In this document: piece by piece, positions 1 through 9,300 of the stretch | How positions within the stretch are numbered: position 1 is the stretch's first letter | Layout: the number at the start of each line of letters is the position of its first letter | Origin: Bacteroidota bacterium | Lineage (GTDB): Bacteria; Bacteroidota; Ignavibacteria; Kryptoniales; JAKASW01 | NCBI GenBank assembly: GCA_021789755.1 | Contig: JAJYJD010000016.1 | Location: 1-25,405, forward strand | Direction of reading: 5' to 3' | Length of the DNA stretch: 25,405 nt | Position numbers and translations under genes: made by a program | Notes under the pieces: model-generated | Told to the model about the DNA's origin: nothing | Database searches by the model: none | Seen by the model: the letters and a program-made list of their open reading frames with translations, nothing else

Positions 1-1685
1 GTCTTCGGACTCAGCAGCTCCGGCTTCCTCCGGCTGTTGTACTTCGAATATTTCAAAAGAATGTCGGCAATCTCGCTTGCATACTCGGGACCAAATTGCT
101 GCCGTGCCCACATGCGCGCATATTCGCCGATGTTTTCGTTAGTCCATCGGCCCGTATTCCATGCAAGGTCCATGAAATATGAAATCGGGAGCTCGTATCC
201 CTTCAAATGACCGACGTTGACGATCCATACCCGGTCCGCGCCGTACTCCTTAGCCAGCGTCATCTGGTCCCAAATCTGGGGAAGCGCGTTCGTGTTGATC
301 CATTGGTAACTTCTCGGTCCGCCGTGGAGATCGAAATGGTAATACACACCGGCGCCGCCGCTTCGTTCTCTTTCCACATCGGTCGGGAGTCTCCTGATAT
401 TCCCGAAGTTGTCGTCCGGCCAGAGTATCGTGGCGTGGTCCGGCACGCGGAATCCCGCATTGTAATACCCCAACACCTCACTGTACGGACACCACAGCTG
501 CGGGATCTTTGTCACATCCGGATTTATTTCCTGTGCAAGTATATCTTCCTGTTCCCGAATGATGTTGCCGAGAAGAGTTGTGTCCTGCGTAAGGCTGCCG
601 CCGGGAATCATGGGCGTATCGTTCTCCCCACGCAACCCAATCGTAATAATGCTCTCGAAGTCTTTGTTCCGTCTGATCCCTTCACTCCAGAAGTTGTTCA
701 GTGTATCAGGAAACTTGGCGTAGTTCCACGATCCGAGCGTCTTCCTGTATCGCCGGTCCCATTCCTTCTGCGCGCGGAGCATGGGCTCCTGATGTGACGT
801 CCCCATCACTATTCCGTACTCGTTCGCGAGGCGCGGGTTAAGCGTGTCATCCTCGTTGAACGCGTTGTTCCACATCGCCGGCCAGAGATAGTTCGCCTTC
901 AGCCTGAGAAGGAGGTCAAACACTCTCTCATAAAACAAGTGACCGTAGTTCGCGACACCCGGAGGTACGGGAGGAATCACACTCTGTTTTGCATAGCCGT
1001 AGGTGTGGATCATCCAGTTGGTCAGGTCGGGCCATTCATCGTTCAGAAAGATACCGCGATACTTCACCGATGGCGGACCCTCCTCGAATGTCCCGGGTTT
1101 CACGTACAGGGCACTGAGATGTCTCGGCGGCACATCTGCCCACCAGTGCCACGGTGAAACGCCTACTTTTTCGGAGACGTCATAGATGCCGTAGATCGTC
1201 CCTCGCTTGTCGCTTCCCACAATGACCAGGGCGCGATCGACACCCGGGAACGGCTTCGTTACAACTTTTATGATGAACGATTCCCATTTTCCCTCTATCT
1301 CGCGCAAGTCCAATTTTTTGTTTCTGATGAGCTTATCTATTAATTGACTTCTCCCGATTGTGCCGGCAATGACCATTTCCCTCGCCGACGCAAGTCCGTC
1401 GGTATAGATTTCAGGCTTTGCGCCGGTGACTTTCTCAATGTCGGACTGCAAGTCTGTTAAGGCGCGAGCCACTCCCCAATAATCATCCGAGCCGACGCAT
1501 AGCGGCGCCGATTTGCCCGACGCGGAAAGCACGAATTCCCCCGGCTCATACTTTGAGGTCATGTATGATCCCGCGCCGAGCGCAAACGCCTCCTGAACGA
1601 AGACCGAAAACAGGGCGGCGGCAAGCAATAATAAAACCGGCACTAAACGCGGGATTGTGTCATCGAATCTGCGTAGACTCTTCAT
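1..1685 (-). CDS. GH115 alpha-glucuronidase, copy A (partial, 3' end outside window)
   Basis: The gene starts at the ATG at 1683-1685 and runs open through base 1, giving 561 codons; its C-terminal part lies outside the window. The start gives a signal peptide: a basic N-terminus (MKSLRRF), a Leu/Ala-rich core and an AFA-like cleavage region near residue 36. The body matches the neighbouring GH115 gene along its length, including NYLWPAMWNNAFNEDD, GLRGENDTPM, SGGAGVYYHFDLHGGPR and WIVNVGHLKGYELP. GH115 enzymes remove (4-O-methyl)glucuronic acid side groups from xylan, from internal as well as terminal xyloses (family knowledge). The gene begins 12 bases after the stop of copy B, so the two are surely co-transcribed. 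A weak AAGAG precedes the start by about 9 bases. A periplasmic location is inferred from the signal peptide. No frameshift or stop interrupts it. Confidence 0.93.
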   Translation of the reverse strand, partial: MKSLRRFDDTIPRLVPVLLLLAAALFSVFVQEAFALGAGSYMTSKYEPGEFVLSASGKSAPLCVGSDDYWGVARALTDLQSDIEKVTGAKPEIYTDGLASAREMVIAGTIGRSQLIDKLIRNKKLDLREIEGKWESFIIKVVTKPFPGVDRALVIVGSDKRGTIYGIYDVSEKVGVSPWHWWADVPPRHLSALYVKPGTFEEGPPSVKYRGIFLNDEWPDLTNWMIHTYGYAKQSVIPPVPPGVANYGHLFYERVFDLLLRLKANYLWPAMWNNAFNEDDTLNPRLANEYGIVMGTSHQEPMLRAQKEWDRRYRKTLGSWNYAKFPDTLNNFWSEGIRRNKDFESIITIGLRGENDTPMIPGGSLTQDTTLLGNIIREQEDILAQEINPDVTKIPQLWCPYSEVLGYYNAGFRVPDHATILWPDDNFGNIRRLPTDVERERSGGAGVYYHFDLHGGPRSYQWINTNALPQIWDQMTLAKEYGADRVWIVNVGHLKGYELPISYFMDLAWNTGRWTNENIGEYARMWARQQFGPEYASEIADILLKYSKYNSRRKPELLSPK

Positions 1686-1697
1686 CAAATCAGCTCT

Positions 1698-4600
1698 TCA
1701 ATCCTGATTGTCATTCTTTACATCGCGATGAAAGCTCTCAGGCGGACCGAGGTAGCTCTGCTTGACACCGCTCCCGAAGGGATCCCGGCTTTTCGGGACG
1801 AGATCGACGACGATTTTTTCCAACACTACACCCGGATCTACCATCCACACCTTCAGCGTGTGATACCCGGGTTTGTCCAGGGTGAAAGATGTAATGCTGT
1901 GGCGGACGTTGTCCTCGACGGACTTCTCCCAGTCCTTCCCGTACCCAGCGACATAGTCTGCCGGAACGAGAGTGACGGTGTCGGGAAGAGAGTTATCGAA
2001 CGAGATCGCGTATCGCAGACCGCGGCCTGGCATGAAGTTCAAAGTCGGACTGAAGATGCCGTCGACATCGACTTTGCCCGAATTGAAAAGGAACATCTTG
2101 TATTCAAGACACGGAGACACGCCTGCCGTTTCCGCGGTCGCCGGACTGGCGGACGATATGGCTCTCATGCCCGACAGAGTATTTCCGTAATCTTCGATTC
2201 TAATCCAGCGGTTACCGGCGTCGACACGCTTCGCGTAATGTGCGGCTTCAATGGAGACGTAGCCGCCGCCCTCGACGAAACCGTCCACCTGATCCAGGTT
2301 AGGGTAAATCGGATTGTTTATTTGAGCGTAAACCACCACCCTGTTTCGACGTCCGATCTGGGTTATGAAAATTGGGACACGATGTCTTCCCTTTGGGGCC
2401 CGTCTCCAATTCACACTTACATAAACCCTGCGTTGATCTTCGACTCTCCCCCTTTCGGAGGACACCCGCACGTAATACTTGCCCGATCTGACGGAATAAT
2501 CGAATGGGATACTGCCACGGTTAAAAATATCCATGTAATAAGTCTGACGATTGTAGGAGTCGAACTCCGGCAACGCCGGTTCCGCTTCCCGCCTCCGGTC
2601 TCCGTTCCGCAATGAAGGCCACGAGTCGCTTGAACCCTCTACCGCCACCGCCATCGATGCGATGCGCGGAATCTTCACCTCGGAGAGTTTGATCGCGTCG
2701 AGGTTGTTTTCACGCGGCTGGTTCCAGCCGGTGTATCCGATGACAGGCTGATCCATGAAGTGGTCCCACTTGCCGCCGGCAAACGTGTGGTTGAAGTAGG
2801 ACATCAGGCTGGTGTCGGCGGCGAAAAGCGACCGCGTCTTGGCCGCCATGTCGTTTGTGCTCGCACGGCCCTGCTTCGCATACAGTTCGTTTCTCCCCGC
2901 GCCGTAGTACATATCGTTGAGTATGTAACTCGCCTTCGTCGGAAAAAGAACTAATTCGTAAAACGCATCGCGGTCACTCTCGGGCAGCTCATCATACAGG
3001 ATTTGAGCCTTGTCGGTGATGTCTTTGAAATCGGCAACAACGGTTTCGGCCTCCCTGTAATGGACAAGGCTGTAGGTTGTCGGGCTGAGGAGTTCCGGCT
3101 TCCGCCTCCCGTTGTACTTCGTGTATTTGGAGAGAATGTCCGCGATTTGTCCGGCGTAGTCACTGCCGAACTGCTGCTGAGCCCAAAGTCGCGTATACTC
3201 ACCGACGTTGCTGTTCGTCCATCTGTTCGTGTTCCAGGCGAGATCCATGAAATATGAAATCGGCAATTCGTATCCCTTCAGGTGGCCGACGTTGACGATC
3301 CAGATGCGGTCCGCGCCGTATTGTTTCGCGAGCGACATCTGGTCCCAGATTTTCGAGATTGGGTTAGTGTTTATCCACTGGTAATTTCTCGGGCCGCCGT
3401 GATAATCGAAATGGTAATAGATGCCGGCACCGCCGCTGCGAGCGCGTTCTTCCGGAGCAGGAAGCCTTCGAAGATTTCCCCAGTTGTCGTCGGTCCACAG
3501 CATTGTCACGTCGTTGGGTACTCTCATCCCTGCATTGTAATATGCCATAACCTCTTTGTACGGGCACCAGAGTTGTGGAATCTTCGTGACATCAGGATTC
3601 ATTTCCTCGCGAAGTATCTTTCGCTGCGCGGCGATGATGTTCCTGAGCAGATCCATATTAGAGTCCAGACCGCCTGATGCCATCGGCGTATCATTTTCGC
3701 CGCGGAGGCCGATTGTAACGATGCTCTCGTAGTTCTTATTCCGTTTGATTCCTTCACGCCAGAAGTTGTTCAGCGTGTCGGGGAACTTCGCGTAGTTCCA
3801 CGGGCCGAGCGTCTTCATGTACCGCCTGTCCCACTCCTTCTGCGCCCTGAGCATCGGCTCCTGGTGAGATGTTCCCATGACTATACCATACTCGTTCGCG
3901 AGCCTCGCGTTCAGCGTGTCGTCCTCGTTGAACGCGTTGTTCCACATCGCCGGCCAGAGATAGTTCGCCTTTAACCGCAGGAGAAGCTCGAATATATGTT
4001 CGTAGAATTCGTGTCCGTAATTGGCGACGCCGGGTGGAACGGGGGGATGTTCGCTCTGCGGCGCGAAACCATATTTCTTTGTTACCCAGTCAGTCAGATC
4101 AGGCCACTCGTCATTCAGGAAGATTCCGCGATACTTGACCGACGGCGGACCGTTGTTATGCCTTCCCGGGAGGACATACAAATCGCCGTGATGTTTCACC
4201 GGCACATCGGCCCACCAATACCACGGCGATACGCCGATCTGCTCCGAAATGTCAAACATCCCGTAAATAGTGCCGCGTTTATCGCTTCCGGCAATAATCA
4301 GAGCCCGGTCGACTCCGGGGAACGGATTGTCGACCGTTTCGATCAGGAATGATTCCCACTCTCCTTCTATACCGCTTACATCTATCTTCTTCCCCGCTAT
4401 CAGCTCATCTATCAGCGGACTCTTCCCGATCGTCCCGATAATCACCACGTCCTTCGACTGGGGTAGTGTGTCGACTGAAATGCCGGGTTTCGCTCCGGTG
4501 ACGTTCGCGATATCGTGACTGAAGTATCTATCAACAATGAGCCGCACACCGGAATAGTCCTTAGAGCTCACGCAGATCGGCGCGGACTTGCCTGACACTG

Positions 4601-4733
4601 ACAACGGAAATTCACCCGCCGCGCTCGCAAAGCGGACATATGATTTCCCACCAATGGCAAAAACACTCGCGGGAGAAACAAACATGGTGATTAAAAGAAT
4701 TTTCAACAGGAAATTCCGACCTATGACATCCAT
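1698..4733 (-). CDS. GH115 alpha-glucuronidase, copy B (full length)
   Basis: This is a 1011-residue secreted glycoside hydrolase of family 115, which removes (4-O-methyl)glucuronic acid from glucuronoxylan. The frame stays open up to 4877, but I chose the ATG at 4731-4733. It is the first that opens directly into a signal peptide (MDVIGRN, hydrophobic core, VFA near residue 26), it has AGGGGTGAG upstream, and the extra N-terminal residues would be encoded by an intergenic repeat. Seen in order: an N-terminal domain (about 30-190), then the catalytic barrel with KYRGIFLNDEWPDL (about 200), NYLWPAMW (about 257), GLRGENDTPM (about 342), LWTDDNWGNLRRLP (about 412), SGGAGIYYH (about 433) and NVGHLKGYEL (about 481). 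The C-terminal beta-domain ends with the GH115_C-like pattern HTLKVWMVDPGVVLEKIV. It has no T9SS tail, so periplasmic action is likely. Copy A follows 12 bases downstream. Confidence 0.94.
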   Translation of the reverse strand: MDVIGRNFLLKILLITMFVSPASVFAIGGKSYVRFASAAGEFPLSVSGKSAPICVSSKDYSGVRLIVDRYFSHDIANVTGAKPGISVDTLPQSKDVVIIGTIGKSPLIDELIAGKKIDVSGIEGEWESFLIETVDNPFPGVDRALIIAGSDKRGTIYGMFDISEQIGVSPWYWWADVPVKHHGDLYVLPGRHNNGPPSVKYRGIFLNDEWPDLTDWVTKKYGFAPQSEHPPVPPGVANYGHEFYEHIFELLLRLKANYLWPAMWNNAFNEDDTLNARLANEYGIVMGTSHQEPMLRAQKEWDRRYMKTLGPWNYAKFPDTLNNFWREGIKRNKNYESIVTIGLRGENDTPMASGGLDSNMDLLRNIIAAQRKILREEMNPDVTKIPQLWCPYKEVMAYYNAGMRVPNDVTMLWTDDNWGNLRRLPAPEERARSGGAGIYYHFDYHGGPRNYQWINTNPISKIWDQMSLAKQYGADRIWIVNVGHLKGYELPISYFMDLAWNTNRWTNSNVGEYTRLWAQQQFGSDYAGQIADILSKYTKYNGRRKPELLSPTTYSLVHYREAETVVADFKDITDKAQILYDELPESDRDAFYELVLFPTKASYILNDMYYGAGRNELYAKQGRASTNDMAAKTRSLFAADTSLMSYFNHTFAGGKWDHFMDQPVIGYTGWNQPRENNLDAIKLSEVKIPRIASMAVAVEGSSDSWPSLRNGDRRREAEPALPEFDSYNRQTYYMDIFNRGSIPFDYSVRSGKYYVRVSSERGRVEDQRRVYVSVNWRRAPKGRHRVPIFITQIGRRNRVVVYAQINNPIYPNLDQVDGFVEGGGYVSIEAAHYAKRVDAGNRWIRIEDYGNTLSGMRAISSASPATAETAGVSPCLEYKMFLFNSGKVDVDGIFSPTLNFMPGRGLRYAISFDNSLPDTVTLVPADYVAGYGKDWEKSVEDNVRHSITSFTLDKPGYHTLKVWMVDPGVVLEKIVVDLVPKSRDPFGSGVKQSYLGPPESFHRDVKNDNQD

Positions 4734-4785
4734 CTCATATCTCACCCCTGACGCGGTTCTCATCGGCTGTTGAACGGCTTTCTGT

Positions 4786-4834
4786 ACAAATGTGTCGCCC
4801 CTGCGGGCTACGAACATCTCGTCCCTACGGGACT
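4786..4834 (-). repeat. Paired palindromic repeat, two units of 24-25 bp
   Basis: Read on the minus strand, two adjacent units each begin with AG(T/C)CC and contain a short palindrome: GTCCCGTAGGGAC in 4810-4834 and GCCCGCAGGGGC in 4786-4809. Each is followed by an AT-richer tail (GAGATGTTCGT and GACACATTTGT). The pair lies between the GH8 stop and the GH115 copy B start, and would be read as coding only if a far-upstream start were used. It resembles dispersed intergenic palindromic elements of this kind that I recall from FCB-group genomes, but I cannot check genome copy number here. Confidence 0.6.
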
Positions 4835-4888
4835 TGGTAATCCATTTATCCATCGATCCATCACTCCCAAATTCCATTATTCAGCTTA

Positions 4889-4951
4889 CCTTCCACTTCT
4901 GTCATCCCACATCGCACTTCTTGCTTCTGATTTCTAATTTCTTATTTCTAT
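4889..4951. repeat. Degenerate heptamer tandem array (YTTCTNR-like), about 9 units
   Basis: On the plus strand the sequence divides into consecutive 7-base units: CCTTCCA, CTTCTGT, CATCCCA, CATCGCA, CTTCTTG, CTTCTGA, TTTCTAA, TTTCTTA, TTTCTAT. The last five are clearly related. The array ends inside the stop codon of the GH8 gene (TAG, complement of 4948-4950), so the repeat supplies that stop. A related array occurs at 24007-24104. Confidence 0.6.
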
Positions 4952-6210
4952 TTTTCAATCGGACCATAAATCCTGAAATTCCCGCTCACCTGAAGCAACG
5001 CCATCATATACAGCACTCCGTCGTAATATCTATAGTATCCGCGCGGTATCTTAGCGTCCCATAGCGCTTCCACAAAATCCTTCCTGTTCTCATTAGTCGA
5101 CGCAAGTGCCGCAACGGCGTTCATCGCGACGAGCCCCGTGCTGTGATCCTTTCCAAGCTCATCGCCGTCCAGGGTGTACTGATTGCCGTAGTCGTTGATC
5201 CCCTTGTGGCTGAAGAAATCCAGCAATCTGTTGCACTCGGTTACTTCCCAGTCGTCCTTTCCAAACCACTCGTGATCCATGGCGACGTTCATTGCGACGC
5301 GCCAGGCATCGAACCGAAAATCCTCATGTCCGCCGCGCCACCACTTCACCGGCGTCCCGTCGAAGTTGCAGTAATCGGGAGAAAGTCCAGTCGTCGGGTT
5401 GGCGGCATTCTTGAGAAGTTCGCGGCTGGATGTCGCAGCCTCGCGCCAGAAGCCGTTATCCTTCTCTGCCCACTTCGCCCAGAGCTCGTAGTAATGCGGA
5501 AGTTGATAAGAGGGGTCCGTGAAACCGTCAGCATGCACGGTCGGAACGAACACGACCAGCTTCTCCTTTCTGTTGAACATATTCGTTACCCCATCGTGCC
5601 CGGGTTCGTTTTCCTTGTGGAGCATCGTGTTCAGTATCCCGTTCGCCTCTTTGCGGTAATCGTAGATTCCTTCCCCATTCCCCCAACGCGCGGAAGCAAA
5701 GAAGAGAGCCGTTGCAAACCACTCTTCTCCGTCCGAAGCCGCGTTCGAGTCGAGCATCGTTCCGTCTGTATTACAGTGCCATGCGAAATATCCTTCGTGG
5801 GGCCCGGATTTATTTTGCATGTGTGTTTTCGCCCATTTCCAAATCCTGTCGAACACATCTTTCCTGTCCATTTGAACGGCAATCATCATACCGTAAGACA
5901 TTCCTTCCGTACGGACGTCATGGTTAGCAATATCCTCGACGTAACCCGTGCCGTCGCCGGCGGGATAATATATGCGCTGAGTGCTGTCGTCGCCGAAAAA
6001 GAGTTGGCTGAATGCCGACCCTATTTTCGCTTCCACATCCTTTTTATCCTTGCCAAGAAGCTGGACAAAGAGGTCCGGATGGCTTTTATCGGCATTCGCG
6101 GCGCGCTGCTTCGAGCCGGCTGAAACGAATGAAGGTTCTGCGGAAAGAAGGGCTGCGATTGACAGAATAGCGCTTATCAGGAAAGAAAGACGAAAATAGT
6201 TTCCTTTCAT
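4948..6210 (-). CDS. GH8 reducing-end xylose-releasing exo-oligoxylanase (Rex-type)
   Basis: This is a 420-residue glycoside hydrolase of family 8. The closest named activity is reducing-end xylose-releasing exo-oligoxylanase (EC 3.2.1.156), which trims xylose from short xylo-oligosaccharides. Family motifs seen: RTEGMSYGMM, whose Glu (about residue 102) fits the general acid; LDSNAASDGEEWFA (about 154); DPSYQLPHYYELW (about 232); and FRFDAWR, whose Asp (about 301) fits the catalytic base. I chose the ATG at 6208-6210. It opens into a signal peptide (MKGNYFRL, hydrophobic core, SFVSA near residue 31), whereas the ATG 75 bases upstream sits inside the terminator of the preceding gene. No good Shine-Dalgarno is visible. 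There is no T9SS tail, so a periplasmic role on imported oligosaccharides, alongside GH115, is likely. A plain GH8 endoxylanase is the alternative. Confidence 0.9.
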   Translation of the reverse strand: MKGNYFRLSFLISAILSIAALLSAEPSFVSAGSKQRAANADKSHPDLFVQLLGKDKKDVEAKIGSAFSQLFFGDDSTQRIYYPAGDGTGYVEDIANHDVRTEGMSYGMMIAVQMDRKDVFDRIWKWAKTHMQNKSGPHEGYFAWHCNTDGTMLDSNAASDGEEWFATALFFASARWGNGEGIYDYRKEANGILNTMLHKENEPGHDGVTNMFNRKEKLVVFVPTVHADGFTDPSYQLPHYYELWAKWAEKDNGFWREAATSSRELLKNAANPTTGLSPDYCNFDGTPVKWWRGGHEDFRFDAWRVAMNVAMDHEWFGKDDWEVTECNRLLDFFSHKGINDYGNQYTLDGDELGKDHSTGLVAMNAVAALASTNENRKDFVEALWDAKIPRGYYRYYDGVLYMMALLQVSGNFRIYGPIEK

Positions 6211-6274
6211 CGCTGCAAGTAATGTAGTTGATAAGATCGTGAATTGTAAACCCAATCGCGACGATTTTCCCTTC

Positions 6275-6317
6275 AAAAAAATCATCCCGGCCCCGCCGGT
6301 CGGCAGAGCCGGGATGA
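6275..6317 (-). terminator. Intrinsic terminator of the FG-GAP/ASPIC gene
   Basis: On the minus strand, 18 bases after the stop of the FG-GAP gene, TCATCCCGGC pairs with GCCGGGATGA, with a second inner block (TGCCG with CGGCG). A run of seven T follows (complement of 6275-6281). This is a classic GC-rich hairpin plus U-tract, and it separates the T9SS cargo genes from the GH8/GH115 genes. Confidence 0.85.
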
Positions 6318-6335
6318 ATATTACAGGGAGATGCG

Positions 6336-9300
6336 TTACTTGAGAAGCATCATCTTTTCGGTGTGGACGTATTTACCAGCAACGAGTCTTACGAAATAGA
6401 TACCGCTGGCATATCTGTCCATATTAAAGGTCACCTGATATGACCCTGCAGCCTGCTTGGCGTTGACCAGTGTCGCGACTTCTCTGCCGAGGACGTCGTA
6501 AACCTTGAGCGAGACGTTCGATACCTTCGGCAAATCGTACTGGACCACCGTCGACGGGTTGAACGGGTTCGGATAGTTCTGGTATAGTGCGTAGTCTTTG
6601 GGAACCGCACCGGGTTCGTAACGCACGCCCGTGACTCCTGTCCCCGTCTTGAACACCACCGCGCCTGAGAAGGCTCCCTCACCGCCCAGATTGATTGAGC
6701 TGATGCGGTAGTAGTACGTTGTACTCGCCGCGAGGGTATCGGCTATCTCCACGGTCGTGTCCGGAATCATCGTGGTATCAACAACGATATCGCCCGAGAA
6801 ATCGCTGGCGGTTGCGACTTGCAGGTGGTACCACTGTGCATTCACTGCAGGATTCCAGGTGAAGGTTGTTCTCCTTCCCACCGGAGTCCCGATGCCCTTC
6901 GGAGAGATGGTTATTGGGGGGTTACTCACTTCGATGACGCTCGTGAACGAATCTATTGCGCTGAAAGCGCTCGCGCCACCCTGGTTGAAGCAGAGCACCT
7001 TCCAATAATACGTGAAGCGATTATTCAAACCGCTTGGAATCGTCCAAGATGTATCGTGTCTCGTTGTGTCGACCATGAGCTGTTGACCAGCGCTCGTGAA
7101 GGACCACAGGTTAACGACATAATTGCTGTCACCAGCTTCATGACGCCACTTCAGGGTCAGAGGATTGACCGGCACGTTCGCCTGGTTTGCAGCCGGATAG
7201 ACCTTAGTAGGCGTCACAGGGAGGTACATGACGGTAAACGAATCTACCGGAGACCAATTCGACGATCCCGCCGGATTGTATCCACGCACACGCCAGTAAT
7301 AAGTCTTGCTCGGAGTCAGCGCTGCCGCGATCGTATAAGTCGTGTCGAAATCGCTGGTCGAGTCGTTGACCAAGAATCCGCTCGTGTTTTTGAAGCCGGT
7401 CGCGGAGTCCGACCTGACCTGGAAATGATACGTCGACGCCGTGGCCACATAGCTTACTCTCAATGTTGCCTTGCTTGCCACATCCATCTCATTGTTCGCC
7501 GGGTATAGTTGCGTCGGAGTCGTGGTACAAGGTTGAACTTTTGTGCGGAAGCTGTCGATCGCAGAATACGGACCAGCCACTTGATTGTCGAACGCCTGCA
7601 CTCGCCAGTAGTACTTCGTGGAAAGACCAAGTCGCACGATCGTGCTGGTATCGGGTATTGAAGACACAGTCTTTGCTATCGAAGAGAACGAAAGGTTCGA
7701 AGCAATTTGAACCTGATAGGTGGTGTCCCCTGCGCCGAGCACCGGCGGGTGCCATTTAAGTGTATCTGTAGCGGCTAAGGAAGTATCGCCCGCTGCCCAA
7801 GATGGCCTTACGGTCACCGGCGCACCAGGGACGACTGCTCCTTCCTGAATTGTGTAGTACTTGTTGACCGCGAGAGTATTGTTCGCAGCTCCGAAGTTGA
7901 AGCTCTGTGTCGTGCCGTCGGGCCAACGGACGTCTACGCTATCGATCTTCGTATTGGATCCGAGACCGAAGTTGGCCCTCAACGTTCCGCCCATGCCGGC
8001 TGAACCGCCTTCTGCCGCGATCCAGCGATCCTGCTGGCTCCCTCCAGTCCACACGGTGAACTTGGCACCGATTGCGGATTTGTTATGTCCGGTGCCGATC
8101 GGTATGAAACCAACCCAGTGATTGGCATTTTTGTTGTTCACCTGCAAAGTAGTGGTGCCACCGGTGTACGTGAATAAATCGAGGAAGCCGTCGTTGTTGT
8201 AGTCAACAAAGGCACCGGCTCTCGCACCACCTTGCCCTACGGCATCCGTTGGCGCCTCGTTGGTGAATGTACCATCGCCGTTGTTCCTGTACAGCCACTG
8301 GGTTCCGAATACCCCGACCGTATATATGTCCGGCAACCCGTCATTATTATAGTCGCCTATGGATATCGCGCGTTGGTGCCCATCCTGCGTGATTCCGTTG
8401 TTGGCGACGACGTGTACTCCATCCCACTTGTACGTAAATGTGCCATCCCCTTTTCCGTACAGGATAACGATGGGAACGATTTTCCCGTTTCCATCCACGT
8501 TATCGTTTCCATTAAGACCGTCAAGTATCAGATCCGGGATACCGTCGTTGTTGAGGTCGCCCCATTGCTCGCCAATGGCTGCAAAATGGCGGACCGTGTC
8601 GTCGACAATAATTCCCGTATCCGGATGGATGCTTGCATACTTGATGCTATCGGCGGTCCCGGCAGCGTTAAGCACTACGGAATCGATGGCATAGATCGTC
8701 GGGTTTCCTGGAAGTGTCGCAGAAGTCGGGACATAGAAGTGTCCTGTCCCGTCATTCATAAACAGGACGCACCCCTTTCGAGCACCCGATGATCCAGTGT
8801 CTACTTTGGAGAATCCATTTCGGAAACTGGGCATAAGTAAGTCTTCATAGCCGTCATTATTTGCATCGAAGAAACGGACATCCCACGATTCGAATGAAAG
8901 TGAGGTGTCTATGGCAAGATTTCCAGCAGAGGCTCCTTTACCTACATCAGTAAAGCCCGTTGGACCTCCTTTAAGAAGCCACACGCCACCATTGGGTGCA
9001 ACTGGTGCCGCCTGATTACCGCCGGCAATACCTGTGAAGGTTCCGGGATACGCAATGCTAAGGTAATTGGTGTGATCGATGGGTGCTGCCGCAGCTCCCT
9101 GGAAGACTTCGCCAGTTGGTCCCGCCGTAGCGAGATCGCCAGTGCCCGTTGCCTGGACAAACACCCCGGCACTGTCATAGAACAGACCGGAACTGGGATT
9201 GCCGCCGTTGGTTGTAAACAGGTCAGGGACTCCGTCACCGTTGAAGTCGGCCAACAATCCGCCGACGTCGTTGGTGTTAAGTGGAATGTTTACGGTCGCT

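Noticed and set aside
207..797. A plus-strand frame at the left edge
   Set aside because: It is antisense to GH115 copy A. A similar antisense frame occurs opposite copy B (3282-3677), because both mirror the same conserved GH115 codons.
1..4733. The GH115 duplication as an assembly artefact
   Set aside because: The two copies differ at many nucleotides and residues throughout and have distinct signal peptides, so they are real paralogues.
4734..4877. A 48-residue N-terminal extension of GH115 copy B
   Set aside because: The DNA is an intergenic repeat plus leader, the extension would put a polar stretch before the signal peptide, and copy A has no such extension.
4889..4951. The heptamer array as a CRISPR
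   Set aside because: The units are 7 bases, contiguous and degenerate, with no spacers; this is a simple tandem array.
6211..6285. An upstream Met start for the GH8 gene
   Set aside because: That ATG lies within the hairpin of the preceding terminator; the next ATG opens straight into a standard signal peptide.
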